From Acidisoma sp. L85 (lineage in GTDB: Bacteria; Pseudomonadota; Alphaproteobacteria; Acetobacterales; Acetobacteraceae): a DNA stretch of 62,282 nucleotides. This document shows positions 54,794-62,282 of this stretch, piece by piece. The notes under the pieces are model-generated. The model did no database searches. It had not been told where the DNA came from and saw only the letters and a program-made list of their open reading frames with translations. How positions within the stretch are numbered: the stretch's first letter is position 1; each line of letters starts with the position of its first letter. The DNA is taken from contig NZ_LMUQ01000073.1 in the NCBI RefSeq assembly GCF_009765865.1, forward strand, positions 324,170 through 386,451, given 5' to 3'. The position numbers were made by a program, and so were the translations under genes.

Positions 54794-55492
54794 TTGACGA
54801 AAGTGGTTCTGGTCACTGGAGGCGCTGCTGGCATCGGCTTGGGCGTCGCGCGGCGGATGACGGTGGAAGGGTGGCGCGTGGTGATGGCGGATCGCCAGCC
54901 GCCTTTCGAAGAGATAGCCGGCGCGCGCTTCGTCGAGGCGGACGTGTCCGAAGAAGCGGCGGTCGCGACGCTCGTTGACGGAATCCGCACGACGGAAGGC
55001 CGCCTCGACGCATTCGTGAGCAATGCAGGCTTCATGAACCGCAAGCCGATCCGCGATCTCACGCTTGCCGAATGGAATGCGGTGCTGGCGACGAATCTCA
55101 CCAGCACCTTCCTTCTCGCCAAGGCCGCGGAGGCTTTGCTGTGTGAGACGCGTGGCACGATCATCACGATCGCCTCGACCCGGGCGCATCAGTCGGAGCC
55201 GGATACGGAGAGCTATGCGGCGTCGAAAGGCGGCCTCGTCGCGCTAACTCATGCGCTCGCGGTAAGTCTCGGGCCTGCAATCCGGGTCAATTGCATTAGC
55301 CCCGGCTGGATCAATACCAAAGACGAGCCTTTACGGCCGGAGGATCACGGCCAGCATCCAGCCGGGCGGGTCGGCCGCGTGGAGGACATCGCGTCGCTCG
55401 TCTCCTGGCTCATTGGGACGGACAGCGGCTTCGTGACCGGAGCGGAGTTCGTGGTGGACGGAGGCATGACCCGGAAGATGATCTACACCTAG
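54794..55492 (+). CDS. SDR-family oxidoreductase
   Basis: 232-aa classical short-chain dehydrogenase. NAD(P) motif TGGAAGIGLGVARR, NAG in AFVSNAGFMN, catalytic Ser in TIASTRAH and SYAASKGG with Tyr and Lys, and a C-terminal GAEFVVDGGMTRK. TTG 54794 follows GGGGGTGAG; an upstream start at 54689 would collide with the divergent TPR-glycosyltransferase gene. Divergent from that gene with a gap of about 115 bases, so they may be co-regulated. Substrate (sugar, steroid, alcohol) not predictable. Confidence 0.9.
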   Translation: MTKVVLVTGGAAGIGLGVARRMTVEGWRVVMADRQPPFEEIAGARFVEADVSEEAAVATLVDGIRTTEGRLDAFVSNAGFMNRKPIRDLTLAEWNAVLATNLTSTFLLAKAAEALLCETRGTIITIASTRAHQSEPDTESYAASKGGLVALTHALAVSLGPAIRVNCISPGWINTKDEPLRPEDHGQHPAGRVGRVEDIASLVSWLIGTDSGFVTGAEFVVDGGMTRKMIYT

Positions 55493-55507
55493 CGCGTCGC
55501 ACTTGCC

Positions 55508-55870
55508 TCAGGCGGCGAGGGCTATGCGCACTGCCTCGATCAGCCGGCTCGGTTTGTAGGGCTTCACGAGCGTGGAAATCCGGCCGCCCTGTAGTTCGTC
55601 GGCGTCCAGCGCATCGGGCCGGCCTGTGGTGTAGATGATGGGAACGTTGGGGTGCCGCCGGCGGACGAAACGGGCCAGGGCGATTCCGTCCGTCTTGCCG
55701 GGCATATGGATGTCGGTCACGAGAATGGTAAAGAACGGAAAGGGAACATCGACCATCGAGAGTGCAGCGTCGCCGCTTTCGGCCTGTTCAACCTCAAAGC
55801 CCGCATCCACCAATTCTTCGGCCATGATGGTACGGATGAGCCATTCATCCTCAACGAGGAGAATGCACAT
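55508..55870 (-). CDS. Single-domain response regulator
   Basis: 120-aa CheY-like receiver domain without output domain. Acidic pair in LLVEDEWL, phospho-acceptor Asp in ILVTDIHMPG (about Asp53), Thr in YTTGRP and the conserved Lys in LVKPYKP. No histidine kinase in the window; likely works by protein-protein contact in a phosphorelay. Convergent with the SDR gene. The 170-base gap to 56042 holds no gene. Confidence 0.92.
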   Translation of the reverse strand: MCILLVEDEWLIRTIMAEELVDAGFEVEQAESGDAALSMVDVPFPFFTILVTDIHMPGKTDGIALARFVRRRHPNVPIIYTTGRPDALDADELQGGRISTLVKPYKPSRLIEAVRIALAA

Positions 55871-56041
55871 CAGGCGACGACCGCCTCATTGACCGAATCA
55901 TTTTTCATAGCTGTCGCGAGAGATGCCAAGTGAAGGAGTATTTGCAACCCTTCCAGGCCTCCCGCCAAGTCAGTTTAGCGCGAGCAATGAGCCAGTCATG
56001 TGTCGCGCCTGGCGGGGAGCACGCCCGCTTCGTTGCGAATG

Positions 56042-56842
56042 TCAGGCACGCAGTGTGCCGACTAAGTCCATGAAGCGCTTCACTCTCGTCGTGTCCACCG
56101 CGTTCCAGGTATGGCCATCGACCTTGAAGTGAGTGCCCACCACGCAGCCGTCGGCGACACTAAGGATATCAGCCACATTGCCGATATTGACACCCGTATT
56201 GGCGAGCACGGGCACGTCCTTCACGACCGCGCAGACGGCATTTAGATCCGACTGTTCGGTCGCCTGACCGGTGATCGGGCCGGAAACCAGGATCGCATCA
56301 GCCAGGGAGGAGAAAACCGCGCTGCGCGCCCGGAGCCCGAGCGGCCGGGTATCCAAGGGGGCGGCGAATTCGGCATTGATGTTGAAGAGCAACTTGAGGT
56401 CCCGCACACCGAGGTCGCGCCGCGCACGCAGGGCGCCGTCACAATCCGGCACCCAGAGCCCCATATCCGAGGCATAGACGCCGGTGAAGATCTCCCGCAC
56501 GAAGCGCGCGCCGGTGGCCGCCGCGATGGCGACGCTCGCGACCGGATCCCAAAGGTAGTTGACCCCGAAGGGCCGGTCGATCGCGGGCTTGACCGAGGTC
56601 ACTACGGCGCTCATCGCGGCGATGGAAGCGACCGGCGCTTTCAGGGAATAGGGCCGGTCGTTCTCGTTGCCGAACATGACGGCGTCGACCCCGCCGGCCT
56701 GCAAGGCCTCCAGATCCGCCATCGCGCCGTCGATCAATGCGCGCATGCCGCCGCGCTCGTCATAAAGCGGCGTCCCCGGCAGAGCGCCGATATGGATCAT
56801 GCCGATCACGACCTTCTTCGTGCCCTCGAAGAAATCGAACAT
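56042..56842 (-). CDS. BtpA/SgcQ family protein
   Basis: 266-aa TIM-barrel-like protein of the BtpA/SgcQ family (COG0434). Blocks: VIGMIHIGALPGTP at the start, GGVDAVMFGNENDRPYSL, PFGVNYLWDPVASVAIAAAT, REIFTGVYASDMG and ANTGVNIGNVADILSVADG. Family members include E. coli SgcQ, encoded in a putative sugar operon with a DeoR regulator, and cyanobacterial BtpA; the reaction is unknown. ATG 56842 has AAGGACG upstream and lies 26 bases after the DeoR stop, in one operon with it. An aldolase-like step in sugar catabolism is inferred. Confidence 0.88.
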   Translation of the reverse strand: MFDFFEGTKKVVIGMIHIGALPGTPLYDERGGMRALIDGAMADLEALQAGGVDAVMFGNENDRPYSLKAPVASIAAMSAVVTSVKPAIDRPFGVNYLWDPVASVAIAAATGARFVREIFTGVYASDMGLWVPDCDGALRARRDLGVRDLKLLFNINAEFAAPLDTRPLGLRARSAVFSSLADAILVSGPITGQATEQSDLNAVCAVVKDVPVLANTGVNIGNVADILSVADGCVVGTHFKVDGHTWNAVDTTRVKRFMDLVGTLRA

Positions 56843-56868
56843 GCCGTCGTCCTTGTTGGCTGCTGGGG

Positions 56869-57711
56869 TTAGCTGGCGGCGCGGGAAGGCGCGATGATGA
56901 TCTCCGTGCCGGCTTGCTCCAAGGCAGCGCGGATCTCCTCTGGCGGCGCGGCGTCGGTGATGAGCGTGCCGATCGGCGTGAAGTCGCAGACGCGAACGAA
57001 GGAGCGCCGTCCGAATTTGCTGCTGTCGCACAACACCGTGACCGCCTCGGCGCGTTGGATGAAGGCACCCTTCACCTCCGCCTCGGCTGGCGCATAATCG
57101 TAAATGCCATGTTCGTCGATGCCGGAGGCGCCGAGGAAGACGCGGCACATCCAATGCCCCGCGAGTTGTTGCCGCGTGATGCTGCCGCAGAGCGAGCCCT
57201 CGCGCGGTCGTAGCTGGCCGCCGAGCATGAAGACCTCCGGCTGAACCGGGGAGGCCATCGCCAGTACGGCTTGCATACTATTCGTCACGATCTCGATCCC
57301 TGCGAGCGGCGCCAATTCAGCCGCGAGGCAGGCGACGGTCGAGCCGATGTCCAGGCCAATCACGTCGCCCGGCTGCACCTGGGCCGCCGCCGCCGCCGCG
57401 ATGTCCTGCTTAAGCTGGCGGTTGAGATCGCGACGTGCGGCAAAAGAAGGTTCCACAGGCACCACGGCCGGATGCTCGACCGCGCTGGTGGCGCCGCCAT
57501 GCGACCGGCGCACCAGCCCGTCCCGCACCAGCGCTTCCAGATCGCGTCGCACGGTCATATCGGAGATCCCGATCCCCTTGGCGAGGTCGGTGACCGAGAC
57601 GAAGCCCTGCCGCGTGATGAGGCGGTAGATCGCGTGGCGCCGCGCCTCCGCTGGACTGGCCGGGAGTATGCCGAAACTTTGGCTGGGAAGTAACGCCGCT
57701 CGCTCGCTCAT
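56869..57711 (-). CDS. DeoR-family transcriptional repressor
   Basis: 280-aa regulator. N-terminal DeoR helix-turn-helix (residues 25-80: AIYRLITRQGFVSVTDLAKG, MTVRRDLEALVRDGLVRRSHGG) and a C-terminal DeoRC sugar-phosphate sensor (IGLDIGSTVACLAAELAP, IEIVTNSMQ, MLGGQLRPREGSLCG, DSSKFGRR). Typically repressed until a phosphorylated sugar binds. It is divergent from the SDR-ABC operon at 57843 and heads the BtpA/SgcQ operon, so it probably controls both. Confidence 0.94.
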   Translation of the reverse strand: MSERAALLPSQSFGILPASPAEARRHAIYRLITRQGFVSVTDLAKGIGISDMTVRRDLEALVRDGLVRRSHGGATSAVEHPAVVPVEPSFAARRDLNRQLKQDIAAAAAAQVQPGDVIGLDIGSTVACLAAELAPLAGIEIVTNSMQAVLAMASPVQPEVFMLGGQLRPREGSLCGSITRQQLAGHWMCRVFLGASGIDEHGIYDYAPAEAEVKGAFIQRAEAVTVLCDSSKFGRRSFVRVCDFTPIGTLITDAAPPEEIRAALEQAGTEIIIAPSRAAS

Positions 57712-57842
57712 GCAGGAATCCTTAACCGACTAACGAAGTGCATACAACACAATCGAACAAAAATAACCACAAAGCTGGTGGAAAATGTTTGACGCCTTGT
57801 TAACGGCTGGTATGAGTCAGGGACTTTCGCGCGGGAGAAGAC
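57712..57842. promoter_or_regulatory. Divergent control region of the sugar operons
   Basis: 130 bases between the diverging DeoR and SDR genes, markedly A+T-rich around 57745-57790. It contains the direct TCGAACAAAAATAACC segment and related ACAACACAATCG, similar in style to DeoR/GlpR half-sites (TTTCG/TTCGxTT), plus a GTTAAC-like dyad at 57798. AGGGA and GGGAGAAG precede the SDR ATG. Operator calls here are tentative. Confidence 0.35.
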
Positions 57843-58628
57843 ATGCACCCTCTAGGCCAGGATCTTGCGGGGAAGACCGCGCTCATCACCGGCGGCGCAA
57901 CCGGTATCGGCCGGGCGATCGCCGCAGCCCTGGTGGCGCATGGCGTTCGGGTTGTGATCGCCGACATCAATCTGGACGCGGCAACCGAAACTGCACGGCA
58001 ACTGGCGCCCGACGCCCTGGCTGTTCACATGAATGTGACTCAGCGCGCCAGCGTCACCGCCGGTTTTGATGAAGTGCTGGCCAAAGCGGGTGGCTGCGAT
58101 CTGCTGGTTGCCAATGCCGGCGTCTCCTCGATGAAGCCCGCGCTCGACCTCACCGACGAGGACTGGGACTTCAACTTCGACGTCAACGCGCGGGGCGTCT
58201 TTCTCGTCAATCAGGCGGCTTGCCGGCACTTTGTCGCCACTGGCACCCAGGGCGCCATCTGCAATACCGCCTCGCTGGCCGGCAAGGTCGGTGCGCCGCT
58301 GCTCGCGCATTATTCGGCGAGCAAATTCGCGGTGCTCGGTTGGACCCAGGCATTGGCGCGGGAGATGGCGAAGCACGGCATCCGCGTGAACGCCGTTTGT
58401 CCCGGCTTCGTGCGCACGGGCATGCAGTCGCGCGAGGTGATCTGGGAGGCTGATCTGCGGGACATGACGCCGCAGGAGGTCCTCAACGAATATGTCGCCC
58501 TCACGCCGCTTGGACGGCTGGAGGAGCCGGAGGATATCGCGGGGCTCGTGGTGTTCCTGCTGTCGGACGCGGCGCGGTTCATGACAGGCCAGGGCGTCAA
58601 CGTCACCGGCGGCGTCTACATGGGATGA
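57843..58628 (+). CDS. SDR-family polyol/sugar dehydrogenase
   Basis: 261-aa classical SDR. TGGATGIGRAIAAAL (NAD motif, residues 16-30) with the acidic VIADINLD that favours NAD over NADP; VANAGVSS, Ser in NTASLAG, Tyr-x3-Lys in HYSASKFAV, and a C-terminal GVNVTGGVYMG. The last ATGA overlaps the permease start. Members beside polyol ABC importers oxidise sorbitol, arabinitol or similar; which one is not known here. First gene of the operon. Confidence 0.92.
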   Translation: MHPLGQDLAGKTALITGGATGIGRAIAAALVAHGVRVVIADINLDAATETARQLAPDALAVHMNVTQRASVTAGFDEVLAKAGGCDLLVANAGVSSMKPALDLTDEDWDFNFDVNARGVFLVNQAACRHFVATGTQGAICNTASLAGKVGAPLLAHYSASKFAVLGWTQALAREMAKHGIRVNAVCPGFVRTGMQSREVIWEADLRDMTPQEVLNEYVALTPLGRLEEPEDIAGLVVFLLSDAARFMTGQGVNVTGGVYMG

Positions 58629-59467
58629 ACGGGGTCGTCGTAGCGGGCAGGGCGGCCGGGCTGAGGCGTCATCGTCTGCTGCCGCACCTCGTTCTCGTGG
58701 TTTTTTCGCTCTACATCTTGTTGCCGCTGCTTTGGGTGCTGCGCACCAGTTTCGTGCCGGAAGCCAGCGCCTATGCCGCCAGCCTCTTTCCGAGCTTCAC
58801 CTTCGGTAACTACGCATCGCTGTTCAGCGAGGACAGCGACTTTGGCTCCTCGTACATCAACAGCCTGGTCGCGGCCGGCGGCGCCACGCTGATCGCGCTG
58901 CCTTTCGCGGCGATGACGGGTTATGCCTTCGCGCGTTTCCGTCTCGGCGGTCTGGCGGGACGTTTCATGGTGCTGGCGACGCAGATGCTGCCGCCGGTGG
59001 CGCTGGTCTTGCCGGTCTTCACGTTGTTCCGCGCGGTGGGCCTGACCAATTCCGTGCTTGGCCTCGTCATCGTTTATGCTGCGCTGAATTTGCCATTCTT
59101 GAGCTGGATCCTCATGGGATTCTTCGAGGGCGTGCCAGCCGATTTGGAGGGCGCAGCGCTAATCGACGGCGCGACGCCCTGGGGCGCTTTCTGGCGGGTG
59201 GTGATTCCGGTTTCGCTGCCAGGCCTCGCCGCCGCCGCGACGCTTGGCTTTATCCTGGCCTGGAACGAGTTTCTGTTCGCGCTGGTGCTGACGGGTCCCG
59301 ACACCGCGACCGTGCCGGTGACGCTCGCCGCACTGCAATCCTCAAATGGGGTGGAAATCGCGACGATCTCGGCGGGTGTCGTGCTGGCCGTGCTGCCGCT
59401 CGCGATCGGCTCGCGCTTTATTCAGCGCTTCATCGTGCAAGGCCTTACCTTCGGGAGCGTGAAGTGA
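58625..59467 (+). CDS. Carbohydrate ABC transporter permease (MalG type)
   Basis: 280-aa inner-membrane protein with six transmembrane helices, the first LVLVVFSLYILLPLLWVLRTSF. The EAA loop is near residue 180 (DLEGAALIDGATPWGAFWRVVIPVS), which contacts the ATPase. The start overlaps the SDR stop (ATGA). Here it precedes the binding protein and the other permease follows it, an unusual order (G-E-F). Confidence 0.92.
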   Translation: MNGVVVAGRAAGLRRHRLLPHLVLVVFSLYILLPLLWVLRTSFVPEASAYAASLFPSFTFGNYASLFSEDSDFGSSYINSLVAAGGATLIALPFAAMTGYAFARFRLGGLAGRFMVLATQMLPPVALVLPVFTLFRAVGLTNSVLGLVIVYAALNLPFLSWILMGFFEGVPADLEGAALIDGATPWGAFWRVVIPVSLPGLAAAATLGFILAWNEFLFALVLTGPDTATVPVTLAALQSSNGVEIATISAGVVLAVLPLAIGSRFIQRFIVQGLTFGSVK

Positions 59468-59519
59468 GCGCTGCCGGCCTTGCCGCTGTTCTTCTCGAAA
59501 CAACAGAAAGGGACGTCCG

Positions 59520-60812
59520 ATGCGCCGCAAACTGAAGACCCCGCTTCTCGCTGCTTCTCTGACCGCTTTTCTCGGGCTCGGCCTGCATCAGGTGCAGGCG
59601 AAGGACATCACGCTGCATGCGCTGATGGAGGATGTGCCCGAGACGCACATCATCGAATCCATGCTGCCGGAGTTCCAGAAGGAAACCGGCATCAAGGTCG
59701 AGTTCCAAAAGCTCGTTTATTCCGACATGCATGACAAACTGGTGGCCCAGCTCACTGGATCGAGCAGTTTCTACAATGTGCTGGAAGTCGATTTCCTCTG
59801 GGCCGGCGAGTTTCCGGCCGCTGGGTGGCTGCAGCCTTTGCAGCCGATGGTCGATGCCTCGAAGTTCGATCTCGCGCCCTTCATCCCCTCGATGATCGAC
59901 CTCGTCGGGAAGAACCAGGGCACGTTGTATATGATCCCCATGTACAACTACTCGATGGGGCTGATCTACCGGACCGACCTGCTGCAGGATCCCAAGCTGC
60001 AGGCAGCCTATAAGGCGAAATACAACACTGATCTCGCACCGCCGAAGACCTTGGCGGAGTATGTGCGGATCGCGAGCTTCATGAAGGACCAGGCGGGCAT
60101 TGCCGGTTCCGCGATGCAGGGCCAGCGCGGCGATCCGAATGCGATGGAGTTCTCCAATTATCTTTTCTCGTCGGGCGGCCGGTATCTCGACGATCAGGGA
60201 CATGTGGCGCTCGACAGCCCTGAGGCGCGGAAGGCGCTGACGTTGTATGTCGATGCCATTCAGCATGCGGCGCAGAAGGGTGCGTTGTCGGCAACGCTTG
60301 ACGATACGCAGCGACTCATGTGTTCGGGCGCCGCTTTCAGCTTCGTGACCTATTGGTGGATGCTGCCGCAGGTCAATGATCCGAAGGCTTGTCCCAAGGT
60401 CGCGGGCAAGCTTGCCATCGCGGTGATGCCGGGCGGCCATGGCGAAAGCGGTGGCTGGGGGTGGGGAATTCCAAAGAACGAGAGTCCGGCTTTGCAGAAA
60501 GCGGCCTGGACCTTCATTCAGTGGGTGCAGGGCGAGAAGATCTCCATCGCCCGCGCGATGGAGGGCCATGCCCCGGTTCGCAGCGACGTCTACCAGAATG
60601 CGGACGTGCTGAAGAAGTATCCGTATTACAAGGAAGCCGAGCAGGTTGTGGCGACGGGCATGGCCTTCCCAGTATTCCCGTATTCGGCGCAGTATGAGGA
60701 TGTTCTCGGCACGCAGCTTTCCCTCGCCGCGTCTAATCAGACGGATGTGGATACCGCGGTGAAGAAAGCGGCGAACGGGCTGGCCGATCTGCAAAAAAAG
60801 GCGGGACAGTAG
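59520..60812 (+). CDS. Carbohydrate ABC transporter substrate-binding protein
   Basis: 430-aa cluster B (MalE/UgpB-like) periplasmic binding protein with signal peptide (LLAASLTAFLGLGLHQVQA, cut near residue 28). Mature motifs: IESMLPEFQKETGIKVEFQK, DVLEVDFLWAGEF-like NVLEVDFLWAGEFPAAGW, IPMYNYSMGLIYRTDLLQD, GGWGWGIPKN. Delivers a sugar or polyol to the two flanking permeases. AAAGGGA precedes ATG 59520. Substrate likely the same as the SDR dehydrogenase's. Confidence 0.93.
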   Translation: MRRKLKTPLLAASLTAFLGLGLHQVQAKDITLHALMEDVPETHIIESMLPEFQKETGIKVEFQKLVYSDMHDKLVAQLTGSSSFYNVLEVDFLWAGEFPAAGWLQPLQPMVDASKFDLAPFIPSMIDLVGKNQGTLYMIPMYNYSMGLIYRTDLLQDPKLQAAYKAKYNTDLAPPKTLAEYVRIASFMKDQAGIAGSAMQGQRGDPNAMEFSNYLFSSGGRYLDDQGHVALDSPEARKALTLYVDAIQHAAQKGALSATLDDTQRLMCSGAAFSFVTYWWMLPQVNDPKACPKVAGKLAIAVMPGGHGESGGWGWGIPKNESPALQKAAWTFIQWVQGEKISIARAMEGHAPVRSDVYQNADVLKKYPYYKEAEQVVATGMAFPVFPYSAQYEDVLGTQLSLAASNQTDVDTAVKKAANGLADLQKKAGQ

Positions 60813-60862
60813 ACGCATCCGCTCTCGATGACCATTGAGCTAACGTGTCTCGTGTCTCGGCG

Positions 60863-60887
60863 CTCCTCTCCCTTGTCGGGAGAGGAG
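60863..60887. repeat. Hairpin ahead of the second permease
   Basis: CTCCTCTCCC (60863-60872) pairs perfectly with GGGAGAGGAG (60878-60887) around TTGTC. This short, very stable hairpin type is scattered in many G+C-rich genomes. If the permease started at GTG 60845 the hairpin would be inside the coding region, which is why I place the start at 60914; it may attenuate the permease relative to the binding protein. Confidence 0.6.
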
Positions 60888-60913
60888 GCGGCCGCGGGTC
60901 TGGATCGTCGCGC

Positions 60914-61777
60914 GTGAAGACACGGCTGACCGGCTGGGGTTTCGCCTTTCCCGGTGTCGCCTTGATCGCGCTGGTGATGGGCTTTCCCGTTGTCTATGCG
61001 GGGGTTTTGGCTTTCTCCTCGCTGACCTTTCTCCATGCGCGGCTGACGCCCTTTAAGGGCTTCGCCAATTTCGCCACCATCTTCGCCGATCCGCTGTTCT
61101 GGAATTCGATGAAGACGACGGTGGAATATTCGGTCGCGACCGTCGGGGGCGAGTTCTTCCTCGGCCTTGTCGTCGCGGTCATGCTCAATCAGGTCGTGAA
61201 GATGAAGGCGGTTTATTTCGCCATCCTGACGATCCCGATGGCGATGTCGCCGGTCAGTGTCGGACTGGTTTGGCATATGCTGTTGCAGCCGAACCTCGGC
61301 ATCACCAATACGCTGCTGGAGAGCGTCGGCATTCCAGGCGTGGATTGGCTCGGCTCGACGCATCTCGCCTTCTGGACGATTGTGGGCGTCGATATCTGGC
61401 AGCAGGTTTCCTTCGTTATCCTGATCCTGGCCGCCGGGCTCGCATCACTGCCTTTGGAGCCGCTGGAGGCCGCGGCAGTGGATGGCGCCAATGCGTGGCA
61501 GCGCTTCCGCTACGTGACGCTGCCGATGCTGCGGCCGGTCGCGGTGATCGCCATCATCATCCAGCTCATCAACGAGTTTCGGACGTACGACCTCATCTAT
61601 GTGCTGACGCGCGGCGGGCCGGGCGTTTCCACGGATGTGCTGAGTTTCTTCGCATATCGCCGCGCGTTCCTGGGGCTAGCGCTGAACGAGGGTTCGGCGA
61701 TTGCGTTTGTTCTGTTGCTCATTGTGTTGGCGCTGACGACGGTGTTTTTCGTTTATACGAGCCGGCAGGGGCGTTGA
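60914..61777 (+). CDS. Carbohydrate ABC transporter permease (MalF/UgpA type)
   Basis: 287-aa inner-membrane permease, six transmembrane helices (first: GFAFPGVALIALVMGFPVVYAG). EAA loop: LEAAAVDGANAWQRFRYVTLP; also DLIYVLTRGGPGVSTDVLSFFAYR, typical of the family. An in-frame GTG at 60845 would add 23 residues (low-complexity, overlapping a hairpin). Lies 100 bases after the binding-protein gene. The ATPase is absent from the window, so a shared MsmK/UgpC-type ATPase elsewhere is likely. Confidence 0.92.
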   Translation: MKTRLTGWGFAFPGVALIALVMGFPVVYAGVLAFSSLTFLHARLTPFKGFANFATIFADPLFWNSMKTTVEYSVATVGGEFFLGLVVAVMLNQVVKMKAVYFAILTIPMAMSPVSVGLVWHMLLQPNLGITNTLLESVGIPGVDWLGSTHLAFWTIVGVDIWQQVSFVILILAAGLASLPLEPLEAAAVDGANAWQRFRYVTLPMLRPVAVIAIIIQLINEFRTYDLIYVLTRGGPGVSTDVLSFFAYRRAFLGLALNEGSAIAFVLLLIVLALTTVFFVYTSRQGR

Positions 61778-62090
61778 GATTCCCTGCATAAGGGTTGCCG
61801 TCATCGGAGAATGACGTGTGAAACGCGTCTCACTATGAAGGCGTAGATGGAAAGGCCGCCGTTTTAGCGGAGATATCTTCCATCATGCCAGTCGTTTGCT
61901 TGGGTTTGTGTGGGTTGTAGTCAGCTACCGGGACCTCAAGAAGTTTTTGCGCTACGGGCGCGCCTGATGCCAGCTCCTCGACGCTGCGGAGATCTGCGTC
62001 GCGAAAGCGTCAGTTTATACGCGTGGGCTATTGATCGGGAAGCGCCTCGCCGTCTGCGTATCGCAGACGGCGAGGGTATCGGGGATGGTC
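61778..62090. other. Intergenic stretch with hairpins
   Basis: 313 bases without a supportable gene. A 14-bp stem CCTCGCCGTCTGCG/CGCAGACGGCGAGG with a TAT loop (62045-62075) lies 15 bases beyond the stop of the minus-strand gene at 62091 and probably terminates it. CGTCATcggagAATGACG (about 61800-61819) is a small relative of the CGTCAT palindromes. Confidence 0.55.
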
Positions 62091-62282
62091 TCACCAAGGC
62101 TGGAAGTTGCGTGGGGTCTGATACGTAGACGAACTATAGGAAGCCTGCGGCTGAGACGGCGGGGGCTGCTGGTAGGGCGTGGCGTACTGCTGTTGCTGGT
62201 ACAGTACGGGCTGCTGGTAGGGCGTGGGGTACTGCTGCTGCTGGTACATTACGGGCTGCTGGTAGGGCGTGGGGTACTGCTG
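62091..62282 (-). CDS. QQYPTPY-repeat protein, C-terminal part (cut by window edge)
   Basis: The last 63 codons of a minus-strand gene. It consists of a 15-residue repeat (QQYPTPYQQPVMYQQ, then with VLYQQ, then a diverged QQYATPYQQPPP) followed by a Ser/Thr/Gln-rich end and NFQPW. The repeat is low-complexity, Gln/Tyr/Pro-rich, like tails of some surface or cell-wall proteins. The N-terminal domain that would identify it is beyond the window. A strong hairpin follows the stop. Confidence 0.7.
   Translation of the reverse strand, partial: QQYPTPYQQPVMYQQQQYPTPYQQPVLYQQQQYATPYQQPPPSQPQASYSSSTYQTPRNFQPW
62163..62282 (-). repeat. 45-bp tandem repeat within the edge gene
   Basis: Two full 45-base units and a third partial one (62282-62238, 62237-62193, 62192-62163) encode the QQYPTPYQQP repeats. 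Units differ mainly at VMY/VLY and by a Pro-to-Ala change, so they are recent duplicates; number beyond the window is unknown and could vary between strains. Confidence 0.85.

Overview
The window is G+C-rich chromosomal DNA from an alphaproteobacterium. Gene content and style (panBC, BamB with its YfgM-like partner, DUF2244, DUF6314, BioY next to a thiolase, GWxWD-repeat/TPR glycosyltransferases, many GTG/TTG starts) fit the Rhodospirillales, most likely Acetobacteraceae. That placement is inference from families; no 16S gene or taxon marker is present. I found no plasmid, prophage or complete insertion sequence. About 60 genes are supportable, plus one tRNA-Met(CAT), several hairpins or terminators, a family of dispersed palindromes, and four decayed or frameshifted gene remnants.

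Left part (0-18 kb): KDPGal aldolase; a decayed ankyrin-like gene; a COG2509 flavoprotein; a DNA-repair pair (radical SAM protein with helix-hairpin-helix, translationally coupled to a DUF4130-UdgX fusion). Next comes a minus-strand operon of an NMT1/THI5-type ABC transporter (ATPase, permease, binding protein) ending in a nucleoside hydrolase, with a structured leader that faintly resembles a TPP riboswitch. Then rpe, panB-panC (ATGA overlap), a perfect 38-bp palindrome, bamB with its upstream TPR membrane protein, and a glutathione peroxidase.

Middle part (18-28 kb) looks accessory. It holds an outer-membrane beta-barrel, a double alpha/beta hydrolase with a lost nucleophile in one half, an O-methyltransferase, and a peroxiredoxin-like/prolyl-4-hydroxylase fusion. 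A string of small exported or membrane proteins follows, including a GH108 muramidase, a Cys-rich repeat protein, a Tyr/Gly/Pro lipoprotein and a QRPxYL-repeat peptide, with one frameshifted gene. The tRNA-Met closes this stretch.

28-46 kb is mostly housekeeping: a CpdA-like phosphodiesterase, mnmA, nth, DUF2244, a LysR regulator, trxB divergent from an Lrp/AsnC regulator, an SGNH hydrolase, uppP, rsmB, a ribbon-helix-helix peptide, typA, a DUF1232-sulfotransferase fusion, two tandem aspartate-type aminotransferases, DUF6314, bioY (with a strong palindrome upstream) and a thiolase.

46-55 kb is a glycan locus of very large multidomain proteins: a GWxWD-repeat/TPR/glycosyltransferase-like protein coupled by a GTGA overlap to a protein with two GT4 domains, and an opposing TPR-GT32 protein with three 201-residue super-repeats. 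55-62 kb holds an SDR, an orphan receiver protein and a sugar or polyol catabolic unit: DeoR regulator and BtpA/SgcQ protein on the minus strand, divergent from an SDR dehydrogenase and an ABC uptake system (permease, binding protein, permease; no ATPase inside the window). The right edge cuts a QQYPTPY-repeat protein.
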